NCBI GenBank assembly: GCA_029933755.1
Contig: JAOZNO010000023.1
Coordinates: 1 to 13,694, forward strand
Length of the DNA stretch: 13,694 nt
Source: Bacteroidales bacterium
GTDB taxonomy: Bacteria > Bacteroidota > Bacteroidia > Bacteroidales > NBLH01
Direction of reading: 5' to 3'
A program made the translations under genes and the position numbers. The first letter of the stretch is position 1; each line of letters opens with the position of its first letter. Below, one piece after another: positions 6,553 to 13,522 of the stretch. The notes under the pieces are model-generated. The model did not search any database and was not told the DNA's origin. It saw only the letters and a program-made list of their open reading frames with translations.

Positions 6553-6945
6553 TTAATGAGATTTTTCATTGTCAAATTTATGTTTTGCCAAAGCAAATTC
6601 AACGGTTACACCTAATGTCGATTTGTAAACAGGCTTCATCAAAAAGCCATAGGTGTTTTTGTAAGTTGCTGATTGTATGGTTAACTCCTCAATATCACTG
6701 GTTACAAAAATAATAGGAATATTAAACAGTTCATGAATTTTTTTAGAGGTTTCTATTCCATTCAAATCACCCTCAAGATGAATGTCCATTAAAATTACAT
6801 CCGGTTTATTCACTTTGCAAATATCAATAGCCTCTTTACCCGTTTGGGAAATACCAATAAGTTCATAATTTAATTGTGTGATAAACATCTCAAAAATAGT
6901 ACAGAGCATTTTGTCATCTTCAACAATCAGAATTTTTTTTGCCAC
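6553..6945 (-). CDS. Single-domain response regulator (CheY-like receiver)
   Basis: A 130-residue protein that is essentially one receiver domain with no DNA-binding or enzymatic output domain. The phosphorylation machinery is complete: acidic pair Asp 10/Asp 11, phospho-acceptor Asp 54 in V-I-L-M-D-I-H, switch Thr 82 (F-V-T-S-D) and Lys 104 in L-M-K-P. The acceptor is followed by L-E-G-D-L-N-G-I-E-T, a pattern common in receivers that partner PAS-containing sensor kinases. The start is GTG 6945-6943, since the only other in-frame codons before an upstream stop are not standard starts. No kinase is encoded in the window, so it is an orphan. It presumably acts by protein-protein contact, as a phosphorelay shuttle or kinase modulator. 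It is on the same strand as the DUF4139 gene but 269 nt away, and divergent from coaX. Confidence 0.9.
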   Translation of the reverse strand: MAKKILIVEDDKMLCTIFEMFITQLNYELIGISQTGKEAIDICKVNKPDVILMDIHLEGDLNGIETSKKIHELFNIPIIFVTSDIEELTIQSATYKNTYGFLMKPVYKSTLGVTVEFALAKHKFDNEKSH

Positions 6946-7158
6946 AATAGTTTTGTTTTAATAATGATTTTTATCAGTATTTTAGTAAATATCTGAAATA
7001 TAGGGATAAAAATAGTAAAATTTTATGAAATTTGCATAAATTTAAAAAATCATAAAAAAAAGCAAGCTTAAGTTTGTTAAAATATGATGATTAAATTTTA
7101 CAGTAATCTTGAAAAACTACTTCAATAAACTACTTGTTGAAACTTTATGTTTCTGATT

Positions 7159-7199
7159 TAGAGTCTATTGTCGCAGAGAGTCTGCTCGATAAGGCTCTA
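7159..7199 (+). promoter_or_regulatory. Stem-loop in the coaX leader
   Basis: A 41-nt stem-loop ends 25 nt before the coaX start codon. The outer stem TAGAGTC (7159-7165) pairs with GGCTCTA (7193-7199, one G-T pair), the middle stem TTGTCG (7168-7173) with CGATAA (7187-7192, one G-T pair) and the inner stem CAGA (7174-7177) with TCTG (7181-7184). There are two 2-nt bulges and a 3-nt loop, for 17 pairs in all. No T-tract follows, so it is not a terminator. It may control coaX translation or stabilise the transcript; it matches no known riboswitch that I recognise. Confidence 0.45.
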
Positions 7200-7224
7200 G
7201 TTCAATATTTAACGAAAGTTTATA

Positions 7225-7959
7225 ATGAATCTTGTTATTGATATAGGAAATACATTTATGAAGGTTTTTCTTTTTGAGGGGAAAAAAATAAATTTTTCTC
7301 AGAAAATTAAATCTAAGCAAAAAAATAAAATTTTCAGTATGCTTAATCTGGAAGAAAAGATTGAAAATACGATAATTTCTTCGGTAATTGAATTGGATCG
7401 TGGGTTTTACGGACAATTAAAAAGTATATGTAATAATTTGGTGATTTTAGATGAGTTTACCAGTTTGCCCATAGTGAATAAATATGAATCAGCTGCAACA
7501 TTAGGTAAAGATAGAATAGCCGCTGCGGTTGGAGCATATACTATTTTTCCCGAAACCAACGTTTTAGCTATTGATGCAGGAACGGCATTAACATTTGAAT
7601 TCGTTTCTGATAAAGGAGCGTATCTTGGTGGAAATATCTCGCCTGGATTATCGATGAGGTTTAAATCATTAAATCATTATACAAATAAACTACCATTAAT
7701 TACTAAAAATGAAAATTTTCCATTATTGGGAAAAAATACTGAAGAGGCTATTGTAGCTGGTGTACAGAATGGAATAATATTTGAGATTGATCGTTATGTA
7801 GAGGAATTAGAGAAAGAATTCAGTGATTTAAAAGTTATTTTAACAGGTGGAGACAGTTTTTTCTTTGAGCATAAGTTAAAAAGTCCCATATTTGCAGAAC
7901 TTTTTTTGACAGCAATTGGATTAAATACAATACTAGAATATAATGTTAAGAATATATAA
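7225..7959 (+). CDS. coaX: Type III pantothenate kinase (CoaX)
   Basis: A 244-residue cytoplasmic kinase of the ASKHA fold that phosphorylates pantothenate to 4'-phosphopantothenate with ATP, the first step of CoA synthesis. It shows the expected CoaX motifs in order: phosphate-1 loop D-I-G-N-T at 6-10, G-K-D-R at 94-97 followed by A-A-A-V-G-A, the phosphate-2 D-A-G-T-A-L-T at 117-123, G-G-N-I-S-P-G at 135-141, N-T-E-E-A-I at 171-176, and T-G-G-D at 207-210. Length is normal for the family. The ATG at 7225 places the D-I-G-N-T loop at the very N-terminus, as in all CoaX proteins. The gene is preceded by a stem-loop leader (7159-7199) and overlaps the next gene by 17 nt, implying translational coupling with an outer-membrane protein. 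Confidence 0.96.
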   Translation: MNLVIDIGNTFMKVFLFEGKKINFSQKIKSKQKNKIFSMLNLEEKIENTIISSVIELDRGFYGQLKSICNNLVILDEFTSLPIVNKYESAATLGKDRIAAAVGAYTIFPETNVLAIDAGTALTFEFVSDKGAYLGGNISPGLSMRFKSLNHYTNKLPLITKNENFPLLGKNTEEAIVAGVQNGIIFEIDRYVEELEKEFSDLKVILTGGDSFFFEHKLKSPIFAELFLTAIGLNTILEYNVKNI

Positions 7960-9214
7960 ACAAATAACAGGCATAGCCTTTTTTATAACGATTACCGTTT
8001 CAGCATTTGGTCAGAGCACCAATTCTCCATATTCAATGTATGGTGTTGGTGAAATGGGGGATACTGATTTTGGTAGAAGCAAGGCAATGGGCGGTGTTGC
8101 TACACCTCTTTACTCTCCTTTTCACTTAAATCCTGAGAATCCGGCATCTTATACTGCCCTTGGAATGAATTCTTTCATCCTTGAAATTGGTGCAACTGCC
8201 AAGTATCTTTCTTTAAGAGCAGAAGATATTTCTTATGATGAATTTAATGGGAACTTTAGTTATCTAGCCATTGGTTTTCCAATTACAAAATGGCTGAAAT
8301 CAGGATTGGGACTTATGCCTCTTACCAGTATAGGCTATGATGTTATGCAACAAGCAGAAGATGAGTATGATGGTAATATGGTGATTACTAATTATCGTGG
8401 AGAGGGTGGGATTACTAACTTTTATTTTGATAATTCAGTTCAAATTTTAAAATCTCTTTCTGTAGGTTTTAAACTTTCTTACCTGTTTGGTCCATTGCTG
8501 AAAAATACAATTAGTACAAGTTTCAATGATAATTCATCAACTTCTATAAATAGGCAGGATAAAGCAAATGTTAGTTCTTTTGCTTATAGGGGTGGATTAC
8601 ATTTTCATAAAAAACTATCAGAAAAAATATATACAAATATTGGTGTAAGCTATGGCTTTAATTCAGATTTAGAGGCAACAAACAGATTGTTTATTACAAA
8701 TACAGTTTCACGAACTAATGGTTCATTTGTTGATACAATAGCAGATCAGGTTATTAATGTTGGAGTGCTTGAGATTCCACAATCTTATTCTGTTGGAGCT
8801 ACGGTCTTAATTGATAGAAAAATTGAATTAGGTGTAGATTATTCTATGTCTATGTGGTCAACATCAAACTATTTTGATGATGATCCGAATTTTGCAGATG
8901 CTGAAAAATTTGCTTTTGGTGCTGAATATATACCTGAATACTCTTCGCTTTCTTTTGCGAAAATTGTTCGTTATCGTGTGGGTACTAATTTTTCAAAGTC
9001 TTATTTAACATATGAAGGTGAGCAACTTGAAAGTTATGGCTTTTCATTTGGATTAGGTATTCCTCTAAAAAGAACACAGTCTGTAATGAATTTTGCATTT
9101 GGTTATAAAAAAAGATATTTACCTAGCATAGAGGCTCTTACTGAGCATCATTATACGTTTCAGCTTAATATGAGTTTACATGCCGTTTGGTTTAAGAAAA
9201 GAGTTTGGGAATAA
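7943..9214 (+). CDS. Outer-membrane beta-barrel protein
   Basis: A 423-residue exported protein. The N-terminus (Met-Leu-Arg-Ile-Tyr-Lys, then a hydrophobic run to about residue 20) is a signal peptide, with cleavage likely near A-F-G before Gln 24. After a Ser/Tyr-rich start it has A-M-G-G-V-A at 48-53 and L-N-P-E-N-P-A-S-Y at 62-70, a motif common in Bacteroidota OmpP1/FadL-like barrels. The remainder alternates aromatic-rich amphipathic strands and polar turns to the C-terminus, typical of a transmembrane beta barrel. It begins inside the last codons of coaX (17-nt overlap), a neighbour pairing I recall from other Bacteroidota. Cargo is unknown: possibly hydrophobic molecules if FadL-like, but the hatch and ligand motifs cannot be confirmed by eye. 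Barrel identity is fairly sure, subfamily weak. Confidence 0.8.
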   Translation: MLRIYKQITGIAFFITITVSAFGQSTNSPYSMYGVGEMGDTDFGRSKAMGGVATPLYSPFHLNPENPASYTALGMNSFILEIGATAKYLSLRAEDISYDEFNGNFSYLAIGFPITKWLKSGLGLMPLTSIGYDVMQQAEDEYDGNMVITNYRGEGGITNFYFDNSVQILKSLSVGFKLSYLFGPLLKNTISTSFNDNSSTSINRQDKANVSSFAYRGGLHFHKKLSEKIYTNIGVSYGFNSDLEATNRLFITNTVSRTNGSFVDTIADQVINVGVLEIPQSYSVGATVLIDRKIELGVDYSMSMWSTSNYFDDDPNFADAEKFAFGAEYIPEYSSLSFAKIVRYRVGTNFSKSYLTYEGEQLESYGFSFGLGIPLKRTQSVMNFAFGYKKRYLPSIEALTEHHYTFQLNMSLHAVWFKKRVWE

Positions 9215-9254
9215 AATTAATATATTTCCGTTATTTATTAAGGGAATATTAATT
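9215..9254. other. Hairpin directly after the barrel gene stop
   Basis: AATTAATAT (9215-9223) pairs perfectly with ATATTAATT (9246-9254), and the pairing can continue through a bulged TTTCC/GGGA segment, enclosing an AT-rich loop. It begins one base after the stop codon. No T-tract follows, so it is probably an RNA processing or stabilising hairpin rather than a terminator. A second perfect 6-bp hairpin (GCTCTT 9324-9329, AAGAGC 9335-9340) lies in the same 168-nt spacer before the TPR gene. Confidence 0.4.
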
Positions 9255-9382
9255 GAATATCGTATGTAATAAGCATTATTAAAAAAGTTATTACGCTATA
9301 ATGACAACTATTTTAATTGTTTAGCTCTTTAAATAAGAGCAAAGCTTATACGATAATAATTTATAAATTAAAAAGTAATAGT

Positions 9383-10987
9383 ATGAAAAAGAGATTAGTG
9401 TCGTTGATGATTGTATTCGTTTTATTTATGAGCGTAAAATTGATGGCTCAAACACCTGAGGAGCTATTTAATGGAGCTTTTCCAAAGTTTGGAAATGAAA
9501 TTAATTGCTCAGATGAAAAAGAAAGTTTGAATACAGAAGAAGTGACTGAATTTAGGAATGAATTAAAAAGACTGTCAGAGGCTGAAGATGATTTAATTGC
9601 TTTTAATGCTGGTGCACTTACAGAAGAAAACTTTAATGTTTTTACAAACAAAGATCTGAAAAAAGCAGATACTGAAAAACTTCTGGCTTTAATAACTGAT
9701 AAAAGGGGAAATATTATTGCGTATATGGGTACCTTAACAAAGTATGGTGCTGACGAAATGGAGTGTAAGCAAAGTATTGCTCTTTTTAATGATGCAATGA
9801 AGCGTAAGAATTATGATGATGCATATGTGAACTGGAATTTCTTGTTTCATTACTATCCAATGTCAACAAAAAGTACATATTCAAAAGGAAGTCCTTTATT
9901 TAACTATAAATATAATAAAGCACCCAAAGAAGAAAAGTCGTTATGGGTTGATACTTTAATGATGATTTACGATCAAAGAATAAAGTATTTTGGTAAAGAT
10001 AAAAAATATCCAACTGGATTTATTTTAGGCAGAAAAGGACGAGATTTGTTAAAATACCGTAAAAATAATGTGGAAGAAGCCTATGGTTATTTAAAGGAGT
10101 CAGTAAAATTACAAGGTGTTAATTCTGAAGATGCAGTTTTATTAACTTATATGCAAGCAACTGAAGGAATGTTTGTAAATGAAAAAGTTGAGGCTGATGT
10201 TGTAGTTGATAATTATTCTCAAATAAGTGATTTATTAACTAAAAGGTTAGCTGCATTACAGAAAAAAACAAAAATCCAAAAAGCTATTGATGGAGTTGAT
10301 GCAATTTTTGCTAATAGTGATGCTGCAACCTGTACTGCAATAATTGGTGCATATGACAAAAAATATAAAGCTAGTCCGGATAATGTTGAATTAATGGAGA
10401 AAATTGCCGGAATTCTGGATGATAAGGACTGTACTGAATCTCAGTTGTATTTTGATGTTATTGATAAATTGAACAAAATAAATCCTTCTGCATTTACAAG
10501 CTATGGTTTAGCCAATATGTCTTTAAAAAAGGAGAAATATGCTGATGCTCGTACGTACTTGAAAAAAGCTATTGAACTGGAAACTTCTGATAGTTTAAAA
10601 GCAAAATATTATTATAAGCAAGCTTTAGTAGCAAATAAACTAGGGCAAAAACAACAAGCAAGAACATATGCTAATAAAGCAATTAGTTTAAGAAAAGACT
10701 TTGGGGCTCCTTATTTATTAATCGCCACTTTATATGCATCAAGTGGTTGTAAACAAATGACTAAGCCCGAGGGTGAATTGTCACGTATTGCATACTGGGT
10801 TGCAGTTGATAAATTAATACAGGCTAAAAGTGTAGATCCTTCAATTACAGCAGATGCAAATAGGTTAATTGGGCAGTATAGCAAGAATTATCCTAATAAA
10901 GAAGATGCCTTTTTCTATGGTGTTACAAAAGGAACTACTGTTACTGTTGGTTGTTGGATAAACGAAAGAACAAAAGTAAGGTTTTAA
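9383..10987 (+). CDS. Exported TPR-repeat protein
   Basis: A 534-residue protein, taken from ATG 9383 because this start gives a clean signal peptide (Met-Lys-Lys-Arg, hydrophobic 5-20, cleavage after M-A before Gln 23). A TTG 66 nt upstream would add an unconvincing 22-residue leader. The body is helical. Tetratricopeptide-like repeats are clearest at about 372-400 (Y-A-D-A-R-T-Y-L-K-K-A) and 405-438 (A-L-V-A-N-K-L-G-Q-K-Q-Q-A-R), with less regular repeats before. Cysteines occur at 42, 128, 317, 350, 456 and 524. The C-terminus ends in a compact segment V-G-C-W-I-N-E-R-T-K-V-R. TPR proteins are scaffolds, and a periplasmic or outer-membrane-associated location is inferred. It sits in the coaX-barrel-TPR-lptC cluster and is followed by a strong terminator. 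No specific function is known to me. Confidence 0.82.
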   Translation: MKKRLVSLMIVFVLFMSVKLMAQTPEELFNGAFPKFGNEINCSDEKESLNTEEVTEFRNELKRLSEAEDDLIAFNAGALTEENFNVFTNKDLKKADTEKLLALITDKRGNIIAYMGTLTKYGADEMECKQSIALFNDAMKRKNYDDAYVNWNFLFHYYPMSTKSTYSKGSPLFNYKYNKAPKEEKSLWVDTLMMIYDQRIKYFGKDKKYPTGFILGRKGRDLLKYRKNNVEEAYGYLKESVKLQGVNSEDAVLLTYMQATEGMFVNEKVEADVVVDNYSQISDLLTKRLAALQKKTKIQKAIDGVDAIFANSDAATCTAIIGAYDKKYKASPDNVELMEKIAGILDDKDCTESQLYFDVIDKLNKINPSAFTSYGLANMSLKKEKYADARTYLKKAIELETSDSLKAKYYYKQALVANKLGQKQQARTYANKAISLRKDFGAPYLLIATLYASSGCKQMTKPEGELSRIAYWVAVDKLIQAKSVDPSITADANRLIGQYSKNYPNKEDAFFYGVTKGTTVTVGCWINERTKVRF

Positions 10988-11026
10988 TTAATCAGGCTAA
11001 ATGAATCTTTCTAACCATATAAAAGG

Positions 11027-11071
11027 AGCATTGAACTACTAAATATTATAGTAGTTTCAATGCTTTTTTTT
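11027..11071 (+). terminator. Strong intrinsic terminator after the TPR gene
   Basis: Arms AGCATTGAACTACTA (11027-11041) and 11049-11064 pair over 15 positions with one bulged T, around a 7-nt loop, and the stem passes straight into eight T residues (11064-11071). It lies 39 nt after the TPR stop and only 32 nt before the lptC start codon, so it should close the coaX-barrel-TPR transcript and partly isolate lptC. Confidence 0.88.
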
Positions 11072-11103
11072 CTGTTTATTTTAAAATTATTTTTAATTAC
11101 CAG

Positions 11104-11814
11104 ATGGAAATTCATATTAAGAAACAATCATTCTTATTTGTATTAATAATATTTATTAATATACTTGTTTCATGTTCAAATGATATCCCCAAAATAAACC
11201 GTATTACCAGCAAAGAGGACTTACCAACTATTTCTATTGATATTTATGAAGCAAGCTTAACTGAAAATGGTTTAATAAAGGGTAAGTTAAAAGCCAAAAG
11301 ACTAGAGCAGTATGAAGACCAGATAGAACCCAACACAAAATTTCCAAAAGGCATTAGTATTGTTTTTTTTGATAAAGAAGGTACTCTAGAGTCAAGTTTA
11401 ACTGCTGATTCTGCAATTCTTTATACAAAATTAGAAACATGGGAAGCAATTGGGAATGTTGTTTTTACAAATATAAGTGGACAAGTTCTTAAAACAAATC
11501 ATTTATATGGGGATGAAAAACAACAAAAAATATACACCGATGAGTTTGTTCAGATAACTAGTTCAGATGGAAATATTATTAAGGGAGCATCTGGTTTTGA
11601 GTCTAACTCAAGTTTTACAATATACAAATTTATTGATGTGAGTGGTCGGATAGCTATAGAAGATAAGCTAGAATCTGAAACAGACTTCGTTCCTCAATCA
11701 TCGGCTTCTGATCGTAGAAAAACGGATGATTTAAAGAGCAAAACAAAAAAACATAATATTCCAAAAAAACCAATAAACAAGAAAAAGTTTAAGGATGCCA
11801 TAAAAGTTAAATAA
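11104..11814 (+). CDS. lptC: LptC-like LPS export lipoprotein
   Basis: A 236-residue protein of the LptC family, which links the inner-membrane LptBFG transporter to the periplasmic LptA bridge for lipopolysaccharide export. The N-terminus is a basic-then-hydrophobic segment (residues 5-20) ending I-L-V-S-C, so Cys 24 would be lipidated; Bacteroidota LptC homologues are often annotated as lipoproteins, whereas the E. coli protein has a plain N-terminal anchor. Residues about 40-190 form the beta-jelly-roll repeat, with the family-typical patterns L-T-A-D-S-A at 99-104, W-E-A-I-G-N-V at 113-119 and Y-T-D-E at 144-147. The last ~37 residues form a Lys-rich tail. It starts 32 nt after a terminator and is 117 nt from the next gene. 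Assignment rests on motif pattern and neighbourhood; the symbol is moderately sure. Confidence 0.82.
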   Translation: MEIHIKKQSFLFVLIIFINILVSCSNDIPKINRITSKEDLPTISIDIYEASLTENGLIKGKLKAKRLEQYEDQIEPNTKFPKGISIVFFDKEGTLESSLTADSAILYTKLETWEAIGNVVFTNISGQVLKTNHLYGDEKQQKIYTDEFVQITSSDGNIIKGASGFESNSSFTIYKFIDVSGRIAIEDKLESETDFVPQSSASDRRKTDDLKSKTKKHNIPKKPINKKKFKDAIKVK

Positions 11815-11931
11815 CCTGTATTTTAGCTTTTTATACTATTCAAGTTAAACGCTATATTGTAGTGTAGTAGCGAAAATAAAACATTAACATATTTGTATTC
11901 AAAATTTTCAGCTTAATATATTCTTATACTA

Positions 11932-12105
11932 ATGAAACATGTTTGGTTTGTTGTCGCTATTATCAGTTTAATTGCAGGAATTCATAAGACCTGGATGTTT
12001 GGATTCAAAGAATCATATTTATTTTTTATCTTTGCTGTAATTGCAGCCTTAATGTATTTACTCCGTCGAAATATGAATAATCCAAACAAAATTGAGAAGC
12101 CTTGA
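11932..12105 (+). CDS. Small two-helix membrane protein
   Basis: A 57-residue protein (ATG 11932, TGA 12103-12105). Residues about 4-17 and 28-43 are hydrophobic and predict two membrane helices joined by a short polar loop (H-K-T-W-M-F-G-F-K-E). A basic cluster Arg-Arg at 45-46 and an Asn/Lys tail follow, giving a likely N-in/C-in topology. Its stop codon overlaps the start of the next gene (TTGA, 12102-12105), which strongly supports that it is a real, translated gene coupled to the CNNM-family protein. Function unknown; it could be an accessory subunit or simply an upstream coupling ORF. The 117-nt gap after lptC may hold its promoter. Confidence 0.75.
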   Translation: MKHVWFVVAIISLIAGIHKTWMFGFKESYLFFIFAVIAALMYLLRRNMNNPNKIEKP

Positions 12106-13367
12106 AAAATGAACTGCTTTTTATATTGATAAGTATTGGCTTTTCTGCTTTTTTTTCAGGAATGGAAATCGCATTTGTCTCTGCAAATAAGTTACGCATT
12201 GAGCTGGATAAAAAACAGGGGCTTTTTGCTTCGCGTATTATAAAGGTTTTTACAAATAACCGGGGGCAATATATTTCAACCATGTTGGTTGGGAATAATT
12301 TTGCATTGGTAATCTATGGGATTTTAATGGCATCTGTTTTGGAACCCGGTATAAAGGTTTATGTAGATTCAGAAACACTTATTCTTTTAATCCAAACGGT
12401 TATTTCAACGCTTATTATTTTGGTTACAGCTGAATTTTTACCAAAAACTCTGTTTAGAACAAACCCTAATAAAATTTTAAACTTCTTTTCAGTACCCGTA
12501 TTATTAATTTACTACTTATTGTATCCTATTTCAAAATTAACAATATGGATTTCATCTTTTTTGTTAAAATTAGTACTTAAGGTAAATATTAATGAAGAAC
12601 AGGAAAAAACTGTTTTTGGTACAGTTGATCTTGATCACATGATAGATGCCAGCCAACCAGAAACTGAAACAAAAGATGATATTGAGCATGATATAAAGCT
12701 ATTTCAAAATGCATTAGATTTTTCAAAAGTTAAACTTAGGGAATGTGTTGTTCCACGAAAAGAGTTAATAGCACTTGAAATAGGCAGTACCATAGACAAG
12801 TTAAAACGAAAATTTATTGAATCGGGTCTTTCAAAAATACTGGTTTATAAAGAAACAATTGACAATATAATTGGTTACGTACAATCGCCTGATTTATTTC
12901 AGAACCCCAAAAGTATTAGTGTGATGGTAAAATCATTAATTATTGTACCCGAAACAATGTCGGCTAGTAAATTGTTGAATACCTTTATGAAAAAACAAAA
13001 AAGTATCGCTTTAATTGTAGATGAATTTGGTGGCACAGCTGGAATTGTTACGATTGAGGATATTATGGAAGAGATTTTTGGTGAGATTGAGGATGAACAT
13101 GATTCTGTTGAATTACAGGATGCAAAAATAAATGATAATGAATTTATCTTTTCTGGCCGTTTGGAAATTGACTATGTAAATGAAAAATATGATATTGAAA
13201 TGCCGGAATCTGATGAATATGAGACGATTGCTGGATTTATTCTTTATCATTATGAGCAAGTACCAAATGAAAATGATAAGATTGTTCTTTCACCTTTTGA
13301 ATTTGAGATTTTAAAGGTGGATAATCCCAGAATCGAACTCGTTAAATTAACTATTAAAACAAAATAG
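12102..13367 (+). CDS. CNNM/CorC (HlyC) family membrane protein
   Basis: A 421-residue inner-membrane protein. Residues 1-165 form a DUF21 (CNNM) transmembrane domain with about four hydrophobic segments, including F-F-S-G-M-E-I-A-F at 17-25 and A-E-F-L-P-K-T at 110-116, the conserved ion-site region. Residues about 208-330 form a CBS pair ending D-E-F-G-G-T-A-G-I-V-T-I-E-D at 307-320 and E-E-I-F-G-E-I-E-D-E at 323-332. Residues about 340-418 form the CorC/HlyC C-terminal domain. CNNM proteins are implicated in magnesium/cobalt handling; older annotations call them hemolysins. The TTG start (12102) is chosen because it overlaps the previous stop and keeps the first helix; the next in-frame Met is residue 21, and ATG 12109 is out of frame. 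Family assignment is firm, the ion inferred. Confidence 0.93.
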   Translation: MKNELLFILISIGFSAFFSGMEIAFVSANKLRIELDKKQGLFASRIIKVFTNNRGQYISTMLVGNNFALVIYGILMASVLEPGIKVYVDSETLILLIQTVISTLIILVTAEFLPKTLFRTNPNKILNFFSVPVLLIYYLLYPISKLTIWISSFLLKLVLKVNINEEQEKTVFGTVDLDHMIDASQPETETKDDIEHDIKLFQNALDFSKVKLRECVVPRKELIALEIGSTIDKLKRKFIESGLSKILVYKETIDNIIGYVQSPDLFQNPKSISVMVKSLIIVPETMSASKLLNTFMKKQKSIALIVDEFGGTAGIVTIEDIMEEIFGEIEDEHDSVELQDAKINDNEFIFSGRLEIDYVNEKYDIEMPESDEYETIAGFILYHYEQVPNENDKIVLSPFEFEILKVDNPRIELVKLTIKTK

Positions 13368-13385
13368 TTTGCTAATTAGATGCAT

Positions 13386-13504
13386 GTCTATAAAGTCGGC
13401 ATTTTAGAAAAACTTCGCAAGTTCAAAAAACTTACTAAGTTAGTACTTAACTTGCAAAGTCTTTAAGACTTGGTAAGTTTCCGGGAAAAGCACACTTTAT
13501 GGAC
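13386..13504. repeat. 119-bp nested inverted-repeat element (REP/MITE-like)
   Basis: Outer arms GTCTATAAAGT (13386-13396) and 13494-13504 match at 10 of 11 positions. Inside, AAACTTACTAAGT (13428-13440) is matched by 13468-13480 at 12 of 13 positions, and AACTTCGCAAGTT (13411-13423) is itself a perfect 5-bp-arm hairpin with a partial inverted copy at 13449-13461. The whole unit can fold into a branched structure. No coding capacity; the family is not recognised. Confidence 0.55.
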
Positions 13505-13522
13505 AAACTAATTATCCATTAA

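Noticed and set aside
7073..7111. Bacteroidota-type promoter for coaX (TTTG at 7073 and TAATCTTG at 7104)
   Set aside because: The -7-like box has one mismatch and the 27-nt spacing is too long for the usual consensus, so I do not annotate it.
7159..7225. Possible tRNA, because TAGTTCAA resembles a T-loop
   Set aside because: No acceptor stem, anticodon arm or CCA-proximal pairing can be built; the stem-loop folds as a single hairpin.
7165..7416. Minus-strand 83-codon open frame opposite coaX
   Set aside because: It is antisense to the coaX leader and N-terminus, has a composition typical of an AT-rich shadow frame, and shows no recognisable motif.
9317..9382. Extended TTG start for the TPR protein
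   Set aside because: It would put 22 polar residues before a perfect signal peptide; ATG 9383 fits export much better.
9448..9651. Minus-strand 67-codon frame opposite the TPR gene
   Set aside because: Ser-rich shadow frame of a conserved helical protein.
12026..12283. Minus-strand 85-codon frame over the small membrane gene and CNNM start
   Set aside because: It is antisense to two coupled plus-strand genes and has no motif.
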